A stretch of 25,385 nucleotides of DNA from a virus. Shown here in pieces: positions 1 through 6,146 of the stretch. Each line of letters begins with the position of its first letter. Positions within the stretch are counted from its first letter, which is position 1. Where the stretch lies: positions 1-25,385 of IMG/VR virus record IMGVR_UViG_3300012919_000036. The stretch is one strand, 5' to 3'. The position numbers and the translations under genes were made by a program. The notes under the pieces were generated by a model. The model had not been told where the DNA came from. It ran no database searches and saw only the letters and a list, made by a program, of their open reading frames with translations.

Positions 1-397
1 GGTCTGTTGTCCCTGCATACAAATCTGGATAGTAAAGATGCACTTCACTGCCCCACACTTCGTCTACTTTGCTTAGTCCGTCCTGTATAACTACCTCAGC
101 CATCTTCCGTCCTTGGACATGTACAAGATTTGTCTTGTTTGGTAGTTCTTCTCCTTTGGTGTAGTTTTCTAAAAAGCCGTGCATGGAGGTACCAACACCC
201 GCGGCTTCTTTGGTTATCTGCTTGGCTTTTTCTTCACCTACACGCTGACGCCAAGCAATCAGGTGTGTCTTGTCAGATGTTGCATCAAGTATTGTAGTAA
301 CACTGGGAACTTTTCCACCCCCAGGTGTTGCATACAATCTTTTTTTACCATCAATTCTTGTAAGGTCTTGATAGTCATAGACTCTGTTGATCTTCAT
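1..397 (-). CDS. PD-(D/E)XK exonuclease (RecB/Cas4/MGME1-like), 3' end off window
   Basis: An open frame starts at ATG 397 and runs off the left edge after 132 residues. The visible part fits the N-terminal half of phage RecB/MGME1-type nucleases: an early VPSVTTIL segment (residues 30-37), a GTSMHGFLENY helix whose His73 matches the conserved His of this family, then SEVHLYYPDLYAGTTD (residues 117-132). In that last segment the final Asp132 would be the motif II metal ligand. The E-x-K motif would lie beyond the edge and is not seen. Such enzymes degrade or trim DNA ends during replication and recombination. A consensus sigma70-type promoter lies directly upstream, with the -10 only 6 nt from the ATG. 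There is no Shine-Dalgarno sequence, so a leaderless transcript is likely. The fold call rests on motifs only. Confidence 0.8.
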   Translation of the reverse strand, partial: MKINRVYDYQDLTRIDGKKRLYATPGGGKVPSVTTILDATSDKTHLIAWRQRVGEEKAKQITKEAAGVGTSMHGFLENYTKGEELPNKTNLVHVQGRKMAEVVIQDGLSKVDEVWGSEVHLYYPDLYAGTTD

Positions 398-403
398 GTT
401 TTC

Positions 404-432
404 ATTATACGTTGATTGTTGTGTGTTGTCAA
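404..432 (-). promoter_or_regulatory. Consensus sigma70-type promoter for exonuclease
   Basis: On the minus strand TTGACA (432-427) and TATAAT (409-404) are separated by exactly 17 bp, a perfect match to the bacterial housekeeping consensus. The ATG at 397 starts 6 nt after the -10, so it sits at the predicted +1. The promoter begins 5 bp after the stop codon of the gene at 437-1057, which separates the virion gene from the nuclease gene. Confidence 0.8.
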
Positions 433-436
433 CCTA

Positions 437-1057
437 TTACCAGCTGATAACCCATTTAAAAGTGTTGGTTGTTGCAGTATTTTTCTGTCTTTCAATTTGA
501 TAGCCTAAGCCTTGAAAATACTTGATAACCTGATTCATTTGATCAGTGTAGGCACGATTTGTAGCTGTGCCGTTCCATACATTGTAGTATGCTTTACTGG
601 TTGGATCAGTTGCAGTATATGTTTGTGCAGTTAATCCTAACGCAGTATTTGCCGTACCCGCTCCAACTACTACTGTAAATGTTGATGCCGCGGTAGTAGT
701 ATAGGTAATCACAAGATTGTTGCTGGCATTTTTACTTGCTACAACTCCTGTAACTCCTGCATCATTAATGTCTGCAATTACGCTGTTGAGATTTGTTCCT
801 GTTGTGCCTAGCGTAATTGTAACTCCAGCAATTATTACAGTTGGTGTTCCTGTAATAGTTGGATTGGCGGCACTGCCTGTGATAGTGATAGTAGGAGTGC
901 TTTCGGTCATAGTTGTACCATCACTAATGGTACTGCTATAGTGTCCATTATTAGCATCAGTTATAATCTGTTTCATTAGAGTATTTGTTTCATTTAGAAT
1001 TGTAAGATCTGCTCTAGCATCTAATTTTGCCTGTGTGGCGGTAATACTATAACTCAT
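437..1057 (-). CDS. Virion-type protein with flagellar hook-IN-like repeat
   Basis: This 206-residue protein is rich in Thr, Ala and Asn, as in beta-rich phage structural proteins. Residues 78-142 resemble the hook-IN motif of flagellar FlgK/FliD proteins and some phage virion proteins: a short beta hairpin, then SVIADINDAGVTGVVAS, then a NLVITYT strand and a closing NTALGLTA. The C-terminal part (about 155-206) looks globular and ends in a Trp (KWVISW). The start is fixed by an AAGGAG sequence 6 nt upstream of ATG 1057, and it overlaps the stop of the preceding gene as ATGA. It probably belongs to the virion (tail, fibre or head decoration), but no exact role can be read. Confidence 0.85.
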   Translation of the reverse strand: MSYSITATQAKLDARADLTILNETNTLMKQIITDANNGHYSSTISDGTTMTESTPTITITGSAANPTITGTPTVIIAGVTITLGTTGTNLNSVIADINDAGVTGVVASKNASNNLVITYTTTAASTFTVVVGAGTANTALGLTAQTYTATDPTSKAYYNVWNGTATNRAYTDQMNQVIKYFQGLGYQIERQKNTATTNTFKWVISW

Positions 1058-1383
1058 GCTAACTCCTTATCTACTTTCTTTTGTGCTAGTTTTTTAACTT
1101 TTTGTTTTGCTTTTTCTTCACCATCGCCTACGTTTACATCATTATCTCGATCAGTTACTATATTAATTGTTTCTAATGATGCGTCACGTACTATAGGAAT
1201 ACCTTGTAGCAAATCTAAAAGCTGTCCTCTGTTGATTGCGTGTCCGCTACGTCTAAGATCTTTCAACAAACTAACAAATTTTACTTCTTCCAAACCTTCG
1301 GCACTGATTGCAGTCAATAGACTGATAACATCATCACGAATATCATCAACTGTAGATTCATTTACAATCTGTGCAATAAGCAT
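1054..1383 (-). CDS. Conserved hypothetical, 109 aa
   Basis: I do not recognise a family. The N-terminal two thirds looks alpha/beta and globular. The last 30 residues (from about residue 78) are highly charged and Lys-rich (EEKAKQKVKKLAQKKVDKEL), likely an extended helix. An AAGGTAG ribosome-binding site precedes ATG 1383, and the stop overlaps the next start as ATGA. It lies between the acidic protein at 1393 and the hook-IN protein at 437, so it is probably cotranscribed with them from the late promoter near 2205. Confidence 0.8.
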   Translation of the reverse strand: MLIAQIVNESTVDDIRDDVISLLTAISAEGLEEVKFVSLLKDLRRSGHAINRGQLLDLLQGIPIVRDASLETINIVTDRDNDVNVGDGEEKAKQKVKKLAQKKVDKELA

Positions 1384-1392
1384 GACACTACC

Positions 1393-2172
1393 TTACGCTG
1401 TAGCTTCAGATTTGATACGCTCTAGCTCAGCTTTGGAGATTTTTCCGTCTTTGCTGGACTCTTGTACTGCCTTTAGTGCAAGTTTAATTTTGTCGTCCAT
1501 TGACTCTTTCATTTCTCTGCCAGCGTCTGCATCATCACCAGCTTCAGCATCTGCTCCACCAAAGTCGTCAGTTGGTTCCATTTCACCGTCACCATCTGTG
1601 TCAATGCCTGCATCAGGCATATCACCAAAACCACCATCCATATCAGTTGATGGTGCTTCGCCTTGCAGTACTAGTACTGCGTTGTCGTAGCTTTCTTTGG
1701 TTGACTTCATTGTGTCAAGTAGTCCTTGTAGTGCTCCAGTGGCACTTGATTCAAATGCACTTGCTTGATCCATGCCCATTTGCTCTTTCATGGCTTGTAC
1801 CAATGGCATCATGTCTTGTACCTGCATCTGTGCAATGTCTTCTGCCATTGCCTGTAGCTTGTCGCCAATTTCTTGAGCGGCTAGTACAACTTCTGCTTGG
1901 TCAACCATTTCACTGCCAACTGCTTCAGCAACAGGCTGGTTTGCCATCTGCTCAAGTCTAAGTTTTGCGGCTTCTTTTATGAATAGGTATAGGTTATATT
2001 TTGGACTTGAGATGTCACCTGCTTCAGCAAGTTTGGCATCTGCTTTTTGTCCTAATGCACGAACTTCGTCTTCTGTCATAGAATCCCAACGTCCGCTCCA
2101 ATCAAATCTTGACTCAAGAATGTTTTTCACTGAATCAAAATCATATTTTTTGTTCATATCGTTTATGTTCAT
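1393..2172 (-). CDS. Acidic Met/Gln-rich virion-type protein with EF-hand-like loops
   Basis: This 259-residue protein is of the type annotated as a virion structural protein in marine T4-like phages; this is from memory, not a search. The N-terminal 60 residues look globular. Residues about 85-165 form long Gln/Met/Ala-rich helices (DKLQAMAEDIAQMQVQ), typical of coiled coil. A very acidic linker follows and contains DTDGDGEMEPTD, which fits the 12-residue EF-hand loop pattern. A second partial loop, ESSKDGKISKAE, lies near the C-terminus. Calcium binding is therefore possible but unproven. The start has AAAGGA upstream, and a CTAAATA late box lies 33 nt before the ATG. A scaffold, core or internal head role is a guess. 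Confidence 0.85.
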   Translation of the reverse strand: MNINDMNKKYDFDSVKNILESRFDWSGRWDSMTEDEVRALGQKADAKLAEAGDISSPKYNLYLFIKEAAKLRLEQMANQPVAEAVGSEMVDQAEVVLAAQEIGDKLQAMAEDIAQMQVQDMMPLVQAMKEQMGMDQASAFESSATGALQGLLDTMKSTKESYDNAVLVLQGEAPSTDMDGGFGDMPDAGIDTDGDGEMEPTDDFGGADAEAGDDADAGREMKESMDDKIKLALKAVQESSKDGKISKAELERIKSEATA

Positions 2173-2204
2173 AGTAACTGATCCTTTATTTTATAGGCTA
2201 ACTG

Positions 2205-2211
2205 TATTTAG
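2205..2211 (-). promoter_or_regulatory. T4-type late promoter box (CTAAATA)
   Basis: The minus strand reads CTAAATACAG, a variant of the T4 late box TATAAATA read by the gp55 sigma factor. It overlaps the TAA stop of the gene at 2208-2648 and lies 33 nt upstream of ATG 2172, leaving a leader with an AAAGGA ribosome-binding site. A second near match, TATAAAATA, lies closer to the gene. Confidence 0.55.
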
Positions 2212-2648
2212 TGATTTTGTGACATTATTTCACGTTTAATTTGTTCAAGCTTCATTTGACTTTCTGAATGCTTGGCCCAATGTACTGGATTATCATATTT
2301 TTTAGCCTTTTGTCCATAACTAGTAGTTTCAAATAGTTTGGACATGTATTGATTATCCAAATTGATAGCAGTTTTAATAGAATTTTTATTAGCATTTATC
2401 AAACCGTCTACGATTACTTTGGCGGTTTTTGCAAGAGCAATGTCACCATATAATTTTTTATCACCATAATAAACATTATAAAAATGTTTTTGTTTTTCAC
2501 AAAAGGTTTGTTTTGTACGTGTAACTTTGAAATCACCAACAGTGATTGTGCCGTTTTCGTGTGAAGTCAGCATACTGGCTATAGTATCAGCATCCATGTT
2601 TTCAATTATCGCACGGAGTTTGCGGTCTAAGTCTGTAATTGCTACCAT
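2208..2648 (-). CDS. Conserved hypothetical, 146 aa
   Basis: The function is not recognised. The protein is a mixed alpha/beta, mildly basic sequence. A central part with alternating Tyr and Lys (HFYNVYYGDKKLYGDIALAK) is followed by helical, Asn/Lys-rich stretches and a C-terminal helix (KLEQIKREIM). ATG 2648 overlaps the preceding stop as TAATG, with AAAGGGAA upstream, so translation is probably coupled to the small gene before it. The surroundings are late/structural-type genes, but no signal peptide or membrane segment is visible. Confidence 0.8.
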   Translation of the reverse strand: MVAITDLDRKLRAIIENMDADTIASMLTSHENGTITVGDFKVTRTKQTFCEKQKHFYNVYYGDKKLYGDIALAKTAKVIVDGLINANKNSIKTAINLDNQYMSKLFETTSYGQKAKKYDNPVHWAKHSESQMKLEQIKREIMSQNH

Positions 2649-2863
2649 TAGTAATTCCCTTTGTTAAAATTATAGTATACAGTTTTGTTTTCGTCTATTT
2701 CTTTTTCAAAAATACCACGATTCACTAGTTCTTGTGATATGCATGCATCACGTTCACTAAGATCAGTTTTACAGAGTTTGCCTTCTGTACAACGTTTCAT
2801 TATTTTGTATTCTAAATTTGTAACTGGCTGGGGTATACCTGATGGTGGTGTAAACATTCTCAT
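2648..2863 (-). CDS. Small protein, possible winged-helix fold
   Basis: A 71-residue protein. After a Pro-rich start, residues 17-65 read like a small winged helix: helix (LEYKIMKRC), helix (KTDLSERDACISQELVNRG), then a two-strand wing (IFEKEIDENKTVYYNF). This could be a DNA-binding regulator, but the evidence is secondary-structure impression only. It overlaps its upstream neighbour as ATGA, with GGCAGG nearby, and its stop overlaps the next start as TAATG. Confidence 0.75.
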   Translation of the reverse strand: MRMFTPPSGIPQPVTNLEYKIMKRCTEGKLCKTDLSERDACISQELVNRGIFEKEIDENKTVYYNFNKGNY

Positions 2864-3345
2864 TTGACACCTGCCATCTTTTTAAGTTGTTCAATATCTC
2901 TTCTATTAGAATCAGCTTTTGCACTGTTATTTGCGGCCAATTCAGCGTTTTGTTGAGTGGTTAAAGTATTCTGCATTGTGGCGTTTGGTGCTTTGTATAA
3001 CCTAGCACCTTGTCCAGTTGGCTGAACATTTCTTTGAGTTGATACTGGAGGAAGTGTTTGCTTGGGTTGAGCTCGCATAGCCTTATTTGCATCAGTGGTA
3101 GATGGTGTAGCACTACTACCTCTCACACCATAACCTTCTTGCATGCCTATTTTATCCAACAGCATATTTCTAATTACTCTATCATCTTTATTTTCAATAG
3201 CATCACTGAGCTTGATAGCATCAGCTATTGAAAATGATTTGGCAAGTTGAGCCGCTTCTTTGGCTTCCATGTCATGATTGTGTTCCTTCTGCAAATAATT
3301 TTTTAGTGCAGTAGAAAAACTATCTCCATAATCATCTAATTTCAT
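2860..3345 (-). CDS. Conserved hypothetical, helical N-terminus and disordered C-terminus
   Basis: A 161-residue protein with no recognised family. Residues 1-70 are helical and charged (MEAKEAAQLAKSFSIADAIK, then KDDRVIRNMLLDKIGM). Residues about 75-135 are rich in Ser, Thr, Pro, Gln and Asn and probably disordered. A short charged helix (SNRRDIEQLKKMAG) closes the protein. It overlaps both neighbours by ATGA and is probably cotranscribed with the basic protein upstream from the late box at 3644-3651. A virion-associated or assembly role is inferred from context only. Confidence 0.8.
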   Translation of the reverse strand: MKLDDYGDSFSTALKNYLQKEHNHDMEAKEAAQLAKSFSIADAIKLSDAIENKDDRVIRNMLLDKIGMQEGYGVRGSSATPSTTDANKAMRAQPKQTLPPVSTQRNVQPTGQGARLYKAPNATMQNTLTTQQNAELAANNSAKADSNRRDIEQLKKMAGVK

Positions 3346-3638
3346 CGTCTCATTGCCTTGTTCATTCTTTGCACAGCTTTACTGGCTGGATTGAATCTTT
3401 TTGTAAATCTAGCTTTTCTAGCCATTCTAGCACCTTTTTGAGCTTTGGTACGCTTAAGAACAAAACGCTTTTTTAAATCTATTGGCTTACTGCACTGAGC
3501 AGGATTAGCCACTAATCTACCTTTTCTTTTGCCAAATGTACAACGATATTTCTTAGTAATACTACGACCCTTGCGAGCCCATACTATTTTGGCTTCAATT
3601 ACTGGTTGATCTTCATCTGTTAGCTCAAAAAGTTCCAT
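3342..3638 (-). CDS. Very basic small protein, possible nucleic-acid binding
   Basis: About 30 of the 98 residues are Lys or Arg, concentrated after residue 20. A short acidic N-terminus (MELFELTDEDQPVIEAK) is followed by a central part with two Cys (KYRCTFGKRKGRL, AQCSKP) and a strongly cationic C-terminal helix region (KGARMARKARFTKRF). I recall similar basic proteins in marine T4-like phages but no firm function. Binding of DNA or RNA, or packing inside the head, are reasonable guesses. There is no Shine-Dalgarno sequence; instead a late box (CTAAATA) ends 5 nt before the ATG, predicting a leaderless late mRNA. Confidence 0.85.
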   Translation of the reverse strand: MELFELTDEDQPVIEAKIVWARKGRSITKKYRCTFGKRKGRLVANPAQCSKPIDLKKRFVLKRTKAQKGARMARKARFTKRFNPASKAVQRMNKAMRR

Positions 3639-3643
3639 AATAG

Positions 3644-3651
3644 TATTTAGT
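3644..3651 (-). promoter_or_regulatory. Late promoter box (ACTAAATA) abutting start codon
   Basis: The minus strand reads ACTAAATACTATTATG, so TAAATA is followed by exactly 5 nt and then the ATG at 3638. With T4 late-promoter geometry (box about -13 to -6) the A of the ATG would be +1. The sequence around the start is the same as at 24128-24135. Confidence 0.65.
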
Positions 3652-3655
3652 TAAC

Positions 3656-3925
3656 TTAGGATATGTTCATTAAAATAACAACGATTGTGCTTAATAATCC
3701 TGCAATAACTGTGCCGGCACTGCCTATTATAACTTTGGTATTAGTAGCGGCATGTCGTTCAATGTTTATGGAATTTTGATTTATATTCTTCATCAATGTG
3801 TTGATGTTTTCTTCCATTCTCTCAATTCTACTCATCATACTACCAAGTTTTTCTTGTAGCACTTCATATCTTGCGGCACATAAATCTACGTGAGCTTCTA
3901 AATTTTCTTTTTCTAATTGAGACAT
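3656..3925 (-). CDS. Coiled-coil plus C-terminal membrane helix, XhlA/holin-like
   Basis: An 89-residue protein with two clear parts. Residues about 1-58 form an amphipathic coiled coil (EVLQEKLGSMMSRIERMEEN, then NINTLMKNINQN), and residues about 65-88 form one hydrophobic membrane segment (VIIGSAGTVIAGLLSTIVVI) at the C-terminus. This layout matches the haemolysin XhlA type of small phage lysis proteins, though the sequence match is by architecture only. It has the best late promoter in the window (TATAAATA) and a CAGGTGA ribosome-binding site. Late expression fits a lysis or membrane role. A membrane anchor for another virion or assembly protein is an alternative. Confidence 0.8.
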   Translation of the reverse strand: MSQLEKENLEAHVDLCAARYEVLQEKLGSMMSRIERMEENINTLMKNINQNSINIERHAATNTKVIIGSAGTVIAGLLSTIVVILMNIS

Positions 3926-3943
3926 TGTTTCACCTGCTGTTTA

Positions 3944-3951
3944 TATTTATA
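3944..3951 (-). promoter_or_regulatory. Perfect T4 late promoter (TATAAATA)
   Basis: The minus strand has TATAAATA at 3951-3944, identical to the T4 late consensus. It is followed by a short leader holding CAGGTGA and then ATG 3925. The box overlaps the last codons of the gene at 3947-4867. Confidence 0.75.
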
Positions 3952-4867
3952 CTTCAACAGACATTTGCCAGTCCTTAAAACGGCTCTGAGCAAGATCAAA
4001 ACTTACACCAAACTTATTTCCTGCTAGAATATGTTTTCTAAAGTCTTCTATATAGGTATATGGATCATCTATTAAATCCAGAGTTGGCCAAACTTTACGA
4101 TTTACACATTTAAGAATGTGTTTAATATAAGGATCTCTTATTTGATCAATTTCTTCTTTGTACATATAATCTGTTGGTGAGCTTTTGCTGAACAAACCAC
4201 TTGGTCTTACATTTTTCAGCAAATAAACTTTGATCCAGTCACTGATAACTTCTCTTAAACCATTGTGATACAAATCCAAGTCTTTCATTAATTCTAATAT
4301 TTTTACTATATCAAATATATCAGTGTTGTTGATGATTATATCAGCACCACTTTCATTATAGTTTTGTTCTACCAATGTGTTCACAGTAGTCAACATATTC
4401 CTAAACCAATCATATGAATCAGCATAGTTATCGTTGAAGTCAACTGCTTCGCCATTGAAACACCATCTATCAATTAACATTTGTATGTTAAAATTATCGC
4501 CAGGTTGTACTTGAACAATAATAGTTTCAGGATCATTTTTGACTTCAGCACTGACTTCGTGAAAAAACCATGCAGTTGGTCTGTTGGTGCCTTGTTTGAT
4601 AGCATGCCAAGTTTCCATATCCAACATCTCACGTTTTTGTTTATACCAAATGTGTGCTAATCTATGAGTAGTAGCCATTACTGCGGTATGACAATTACTT
4701 GTCCAACAGTAATTTATAAATTGATTGTCGGCAATCTTACTAACCAAATCATCACTGCGTTGAAAGTCTTGTCGGTCCCAGGTAATGTTTCTGCTGAAGT
4801 TTAACAACCTCATCAAAAAATTACCACTCATACCAGCGTTTGCTACTACAATTACATAATACTTCAT
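3947..4867 (-). CDS. P-loop-like (possibly sulfotransferase-like) protein, 306 aa
   Basis: The N-terminus (MKYYVIVVANAGMSGNFLMR) has a hydrophobic strand, then a glycine-rich loop and helix, as in sulfotransferase-type or degenerate P-loop proteins. The rest is alpha/beta with many Trp, Asn and Asp, and near residues 185-215 a helical DIFDIVKILELMKDLDLY stretch resembles the late helix of that fold. Two other proteins in the window (11910-12647 and 16507-17103) share this N-terminal layout. No catalytic residue can be assigned, so the fold is a weak call. The start overlaps the preceding gene's stop as ATGA. Confidence 0.8.
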   Translation of the reverse strand: MKYYVIVVANAGMSGNFLMRLLNFSRNITWDRQDFQRSDDLVSKIADNQFINYCWTSNCHTAVMATTHRLAHIWYKQKREMLDMETWHAIKQGTNRPTAWFFHEVSAEVKNDPETIIVQVQPGDNFNIQMLIDRWCFNGEAVDFNDNYADSYDWFRNMLTTVNTLVEQNYNESGADIIINNTDIFDIVKILELMKDLDLYHNGLREVISDWIKVYLLKNVRPSGLFSKSSPTDYMYKEEIDQIRDPYIKHILKCVNRKVWPTLDLIDDPYTYIEDFRKHILAGNKFGVSFDLAQSRFKDWQMSVEV

Positions 4868-5286
4868 TTTATTTCATTTACCAAAGTGTTACAATATTTT
4901 GCACTATCAACATCAATTACCTCATATGAGGTATCTCCGCAAATATTATCAATTACAGGTATATTTGCGATATCACTTTTGAGTTGTGGTATAGCAAATT
5001 CTGTATAAAAATCTAATGTCCACACTGGCATTTCTCCTTTGTAATTGGTGCCAAAACTATTGTCAACATTTTGTTTAGTTTGTGCAACCATTGGTTCAAA
5101 TACCTGTGTTCTGAAACTGCATGCTTGAATGAACGTATTAAAGTTTTGTAATTGTAAAAAACTTTTTGAATGTTTTTTGGGCCTGTTAGACGATAGCGTG
5201 ATGTCTATCAGTGTCATTATTTGATATTTGTATGTTGTTTCTACAAGGTTCTCATCATTGATGACTGCCTTACTTTTTGTGGGCAA
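4864..5286 (-). CDS. Conserved hypothetical, 140 aa, TTG start
   Basis: No family is recognised. The protein is soluble alpha/beta with an early IMTLIDITLSS strand region and a C-terminal stretch DTSYEVIDVDSAKYCNTLVN. The first usable start is TTG at 5286, backed by AAAGG about 7 nt upstream and by a 12-nt gap after the previous stop. The first internal ATG would remove about 23 residues. The stop overlaps the start of the P-loop-like gene at 3947 as ATGA, so the two products may act together. Confidence 0.75.
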   Translation of the reverse strand: MPTKSKAVINDENLVETTYKYQIMTLIDITLSSNRPKKHSKSFLQLQNFNTFIQACSFRTQVFEPMVAQTKQNVDNSFGTNYKGEMPVWTLDFYTEFAIPQLKSDIANIPVIDNICGDTSYEVIDVDSAKYCNTLVNEIK

Positions 5287-5298
5287 ATGTAAGCCTTT

Positions 5299-5940
5299 CT
5301 ATCTACCAGCTAATCTTCCTAGTGCATATCCGCCAACTGCTACAGCGGCCAACTTTTTCCAATTGAGTATTGGTTGTTTTACCTGCTGTTTTGTTAGACT
5401 GCCATCTCCAGCACCTAACATCTGCATTGTTGGATACAGTGTACTATATCTTCCATTTTGTGCATACCACTTGTTTATCATTGGCATCATAACCTTTTTG
5501 TTACTAGGTGGCATTTTGTTGTAATCTTGCACACGTCTACGAACTGATTTTACCGTTGTATTTTTGATACCTAAACTGCTTTCAATTCTCTGCAATGATC
5601 CTCTTGCAGTATTGTCTGTTAGTTTTCCATTAGCCATACTGCCCAAAAATCTTCTCACTTCAGGCTCATTTACTTTCTTTCCAGCTTGTTTGCTTTGAAA
5701 TATTGCATTGTACAAATCTGTACTGCTGACTCTTGCTCTATCAAAATTTCTACTTTTGATTGTATCAGCGGCATATTGTTGTGCATACTGTTTGTACTGT
5801 GGTTCATTATACATCACATATAGACTTGAAAGATCCATCATAGCAAAATCACCAAAGGTATCACTGCCCATGGCATCTGTTCTGCTTTTTGTCCTAAACT
5901 GTCCTGCTTCGGTTATTTCTTGTAAAAATTCATATGCCAT
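5299..5940 (-). CDS. Conserved hypothetical, 213 aa, hydrophobic C-terminal helix
   Basis: The function is not recognised. The N-terminal 60 residues are rich in Tyr, Met and Asp. The middle is basic and helical (TVKSVRRRVQDYNKMPPSNK). The C-terminal 20 residues contain a short Ala/Gly-rich hydrophobic helix (KLAAVAVGGYALGRLAGR), which could touch a membrane or pack against a partner. The start ATG overlaps the preceding stop as TAATG, so it is translationally coupled to the small gene at 5940. A structural role is possible but not shown. Confidence 0.8.
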   Translation of the reverse strand: MAYEFLQEITEAGQFRTKSRTDAMGSDTFGDFAMMDLSSLYVMYNEPQYKQYAQQYAADTIKSRNFDRARVSSTDLYNAIFQSKQAGKKVNEPEVRRFLGSMANGKLTDNTARGSLQRIESSLGIKNTTVKSVRRRVQDYNKMPPSNKKVMMPMINKWYAQNGRYSTLYPTMQMLGAGDGSLTKQQVKQPILNWKKLAAVAVGGYALGRLAGR

Positions 5941-6146
5941 TATTTTTTCCTGTTGTCGTGTTCATCCAATATATTACGCATTGTATCTGTTGCGTATGTT
6001 TTATAAAAACGTGGAGCAAACGCATGTATTACAACTCTAGTTGCCGCTTTTTCCAATTTGTATGCAATTTTTATAGCATGCCAAAAATGTTGCCAGCGTG
6101 TCATTCCTGCTTCTTCCATGTGTAGTTTACATTCTTTTGATAGCAT
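5940..6146 (-). CDS. Small DUF6356-like protein
   Basis: A 68-residue protein whose pattern (EAGMTRWQHFWHAIKIAYKL, then a short helix, then HAFAPRFYKTYATDT) resembles the small DUF6356 family found in marine phages. That match is from memory and unverified. It looks all-helical with an amphipathic middle helix, which might lie on a membrane surface. It is coupled to both neighbours by TAATG junctions. Confidence 0.75.
   Translation of the reverse strand: MLSKECKLHMEEAGMTRWQHFWHAIKIAYKLEKAATRVVIHAFAPRFYKTYATDTMRNILDEHDNRKK

Noticed and set aside
717-941. Plus-strand open frame of 74 codons
   Set aside because: It is the antisense of the Thr/Val-rich virion gene at 437-1057; its hydrophobic product is a by-product of that composition, and no ribosome-binding site is present.
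1232-1690. Plus-strand open frame of 152 codons rich in Ser/Pro
   Set aside because: It runs opposite two well-supported coupled minus-strand genes; a Ser/Pro-rich product is the expected shadow of acidic Asp/Gly-rich coding DNA.
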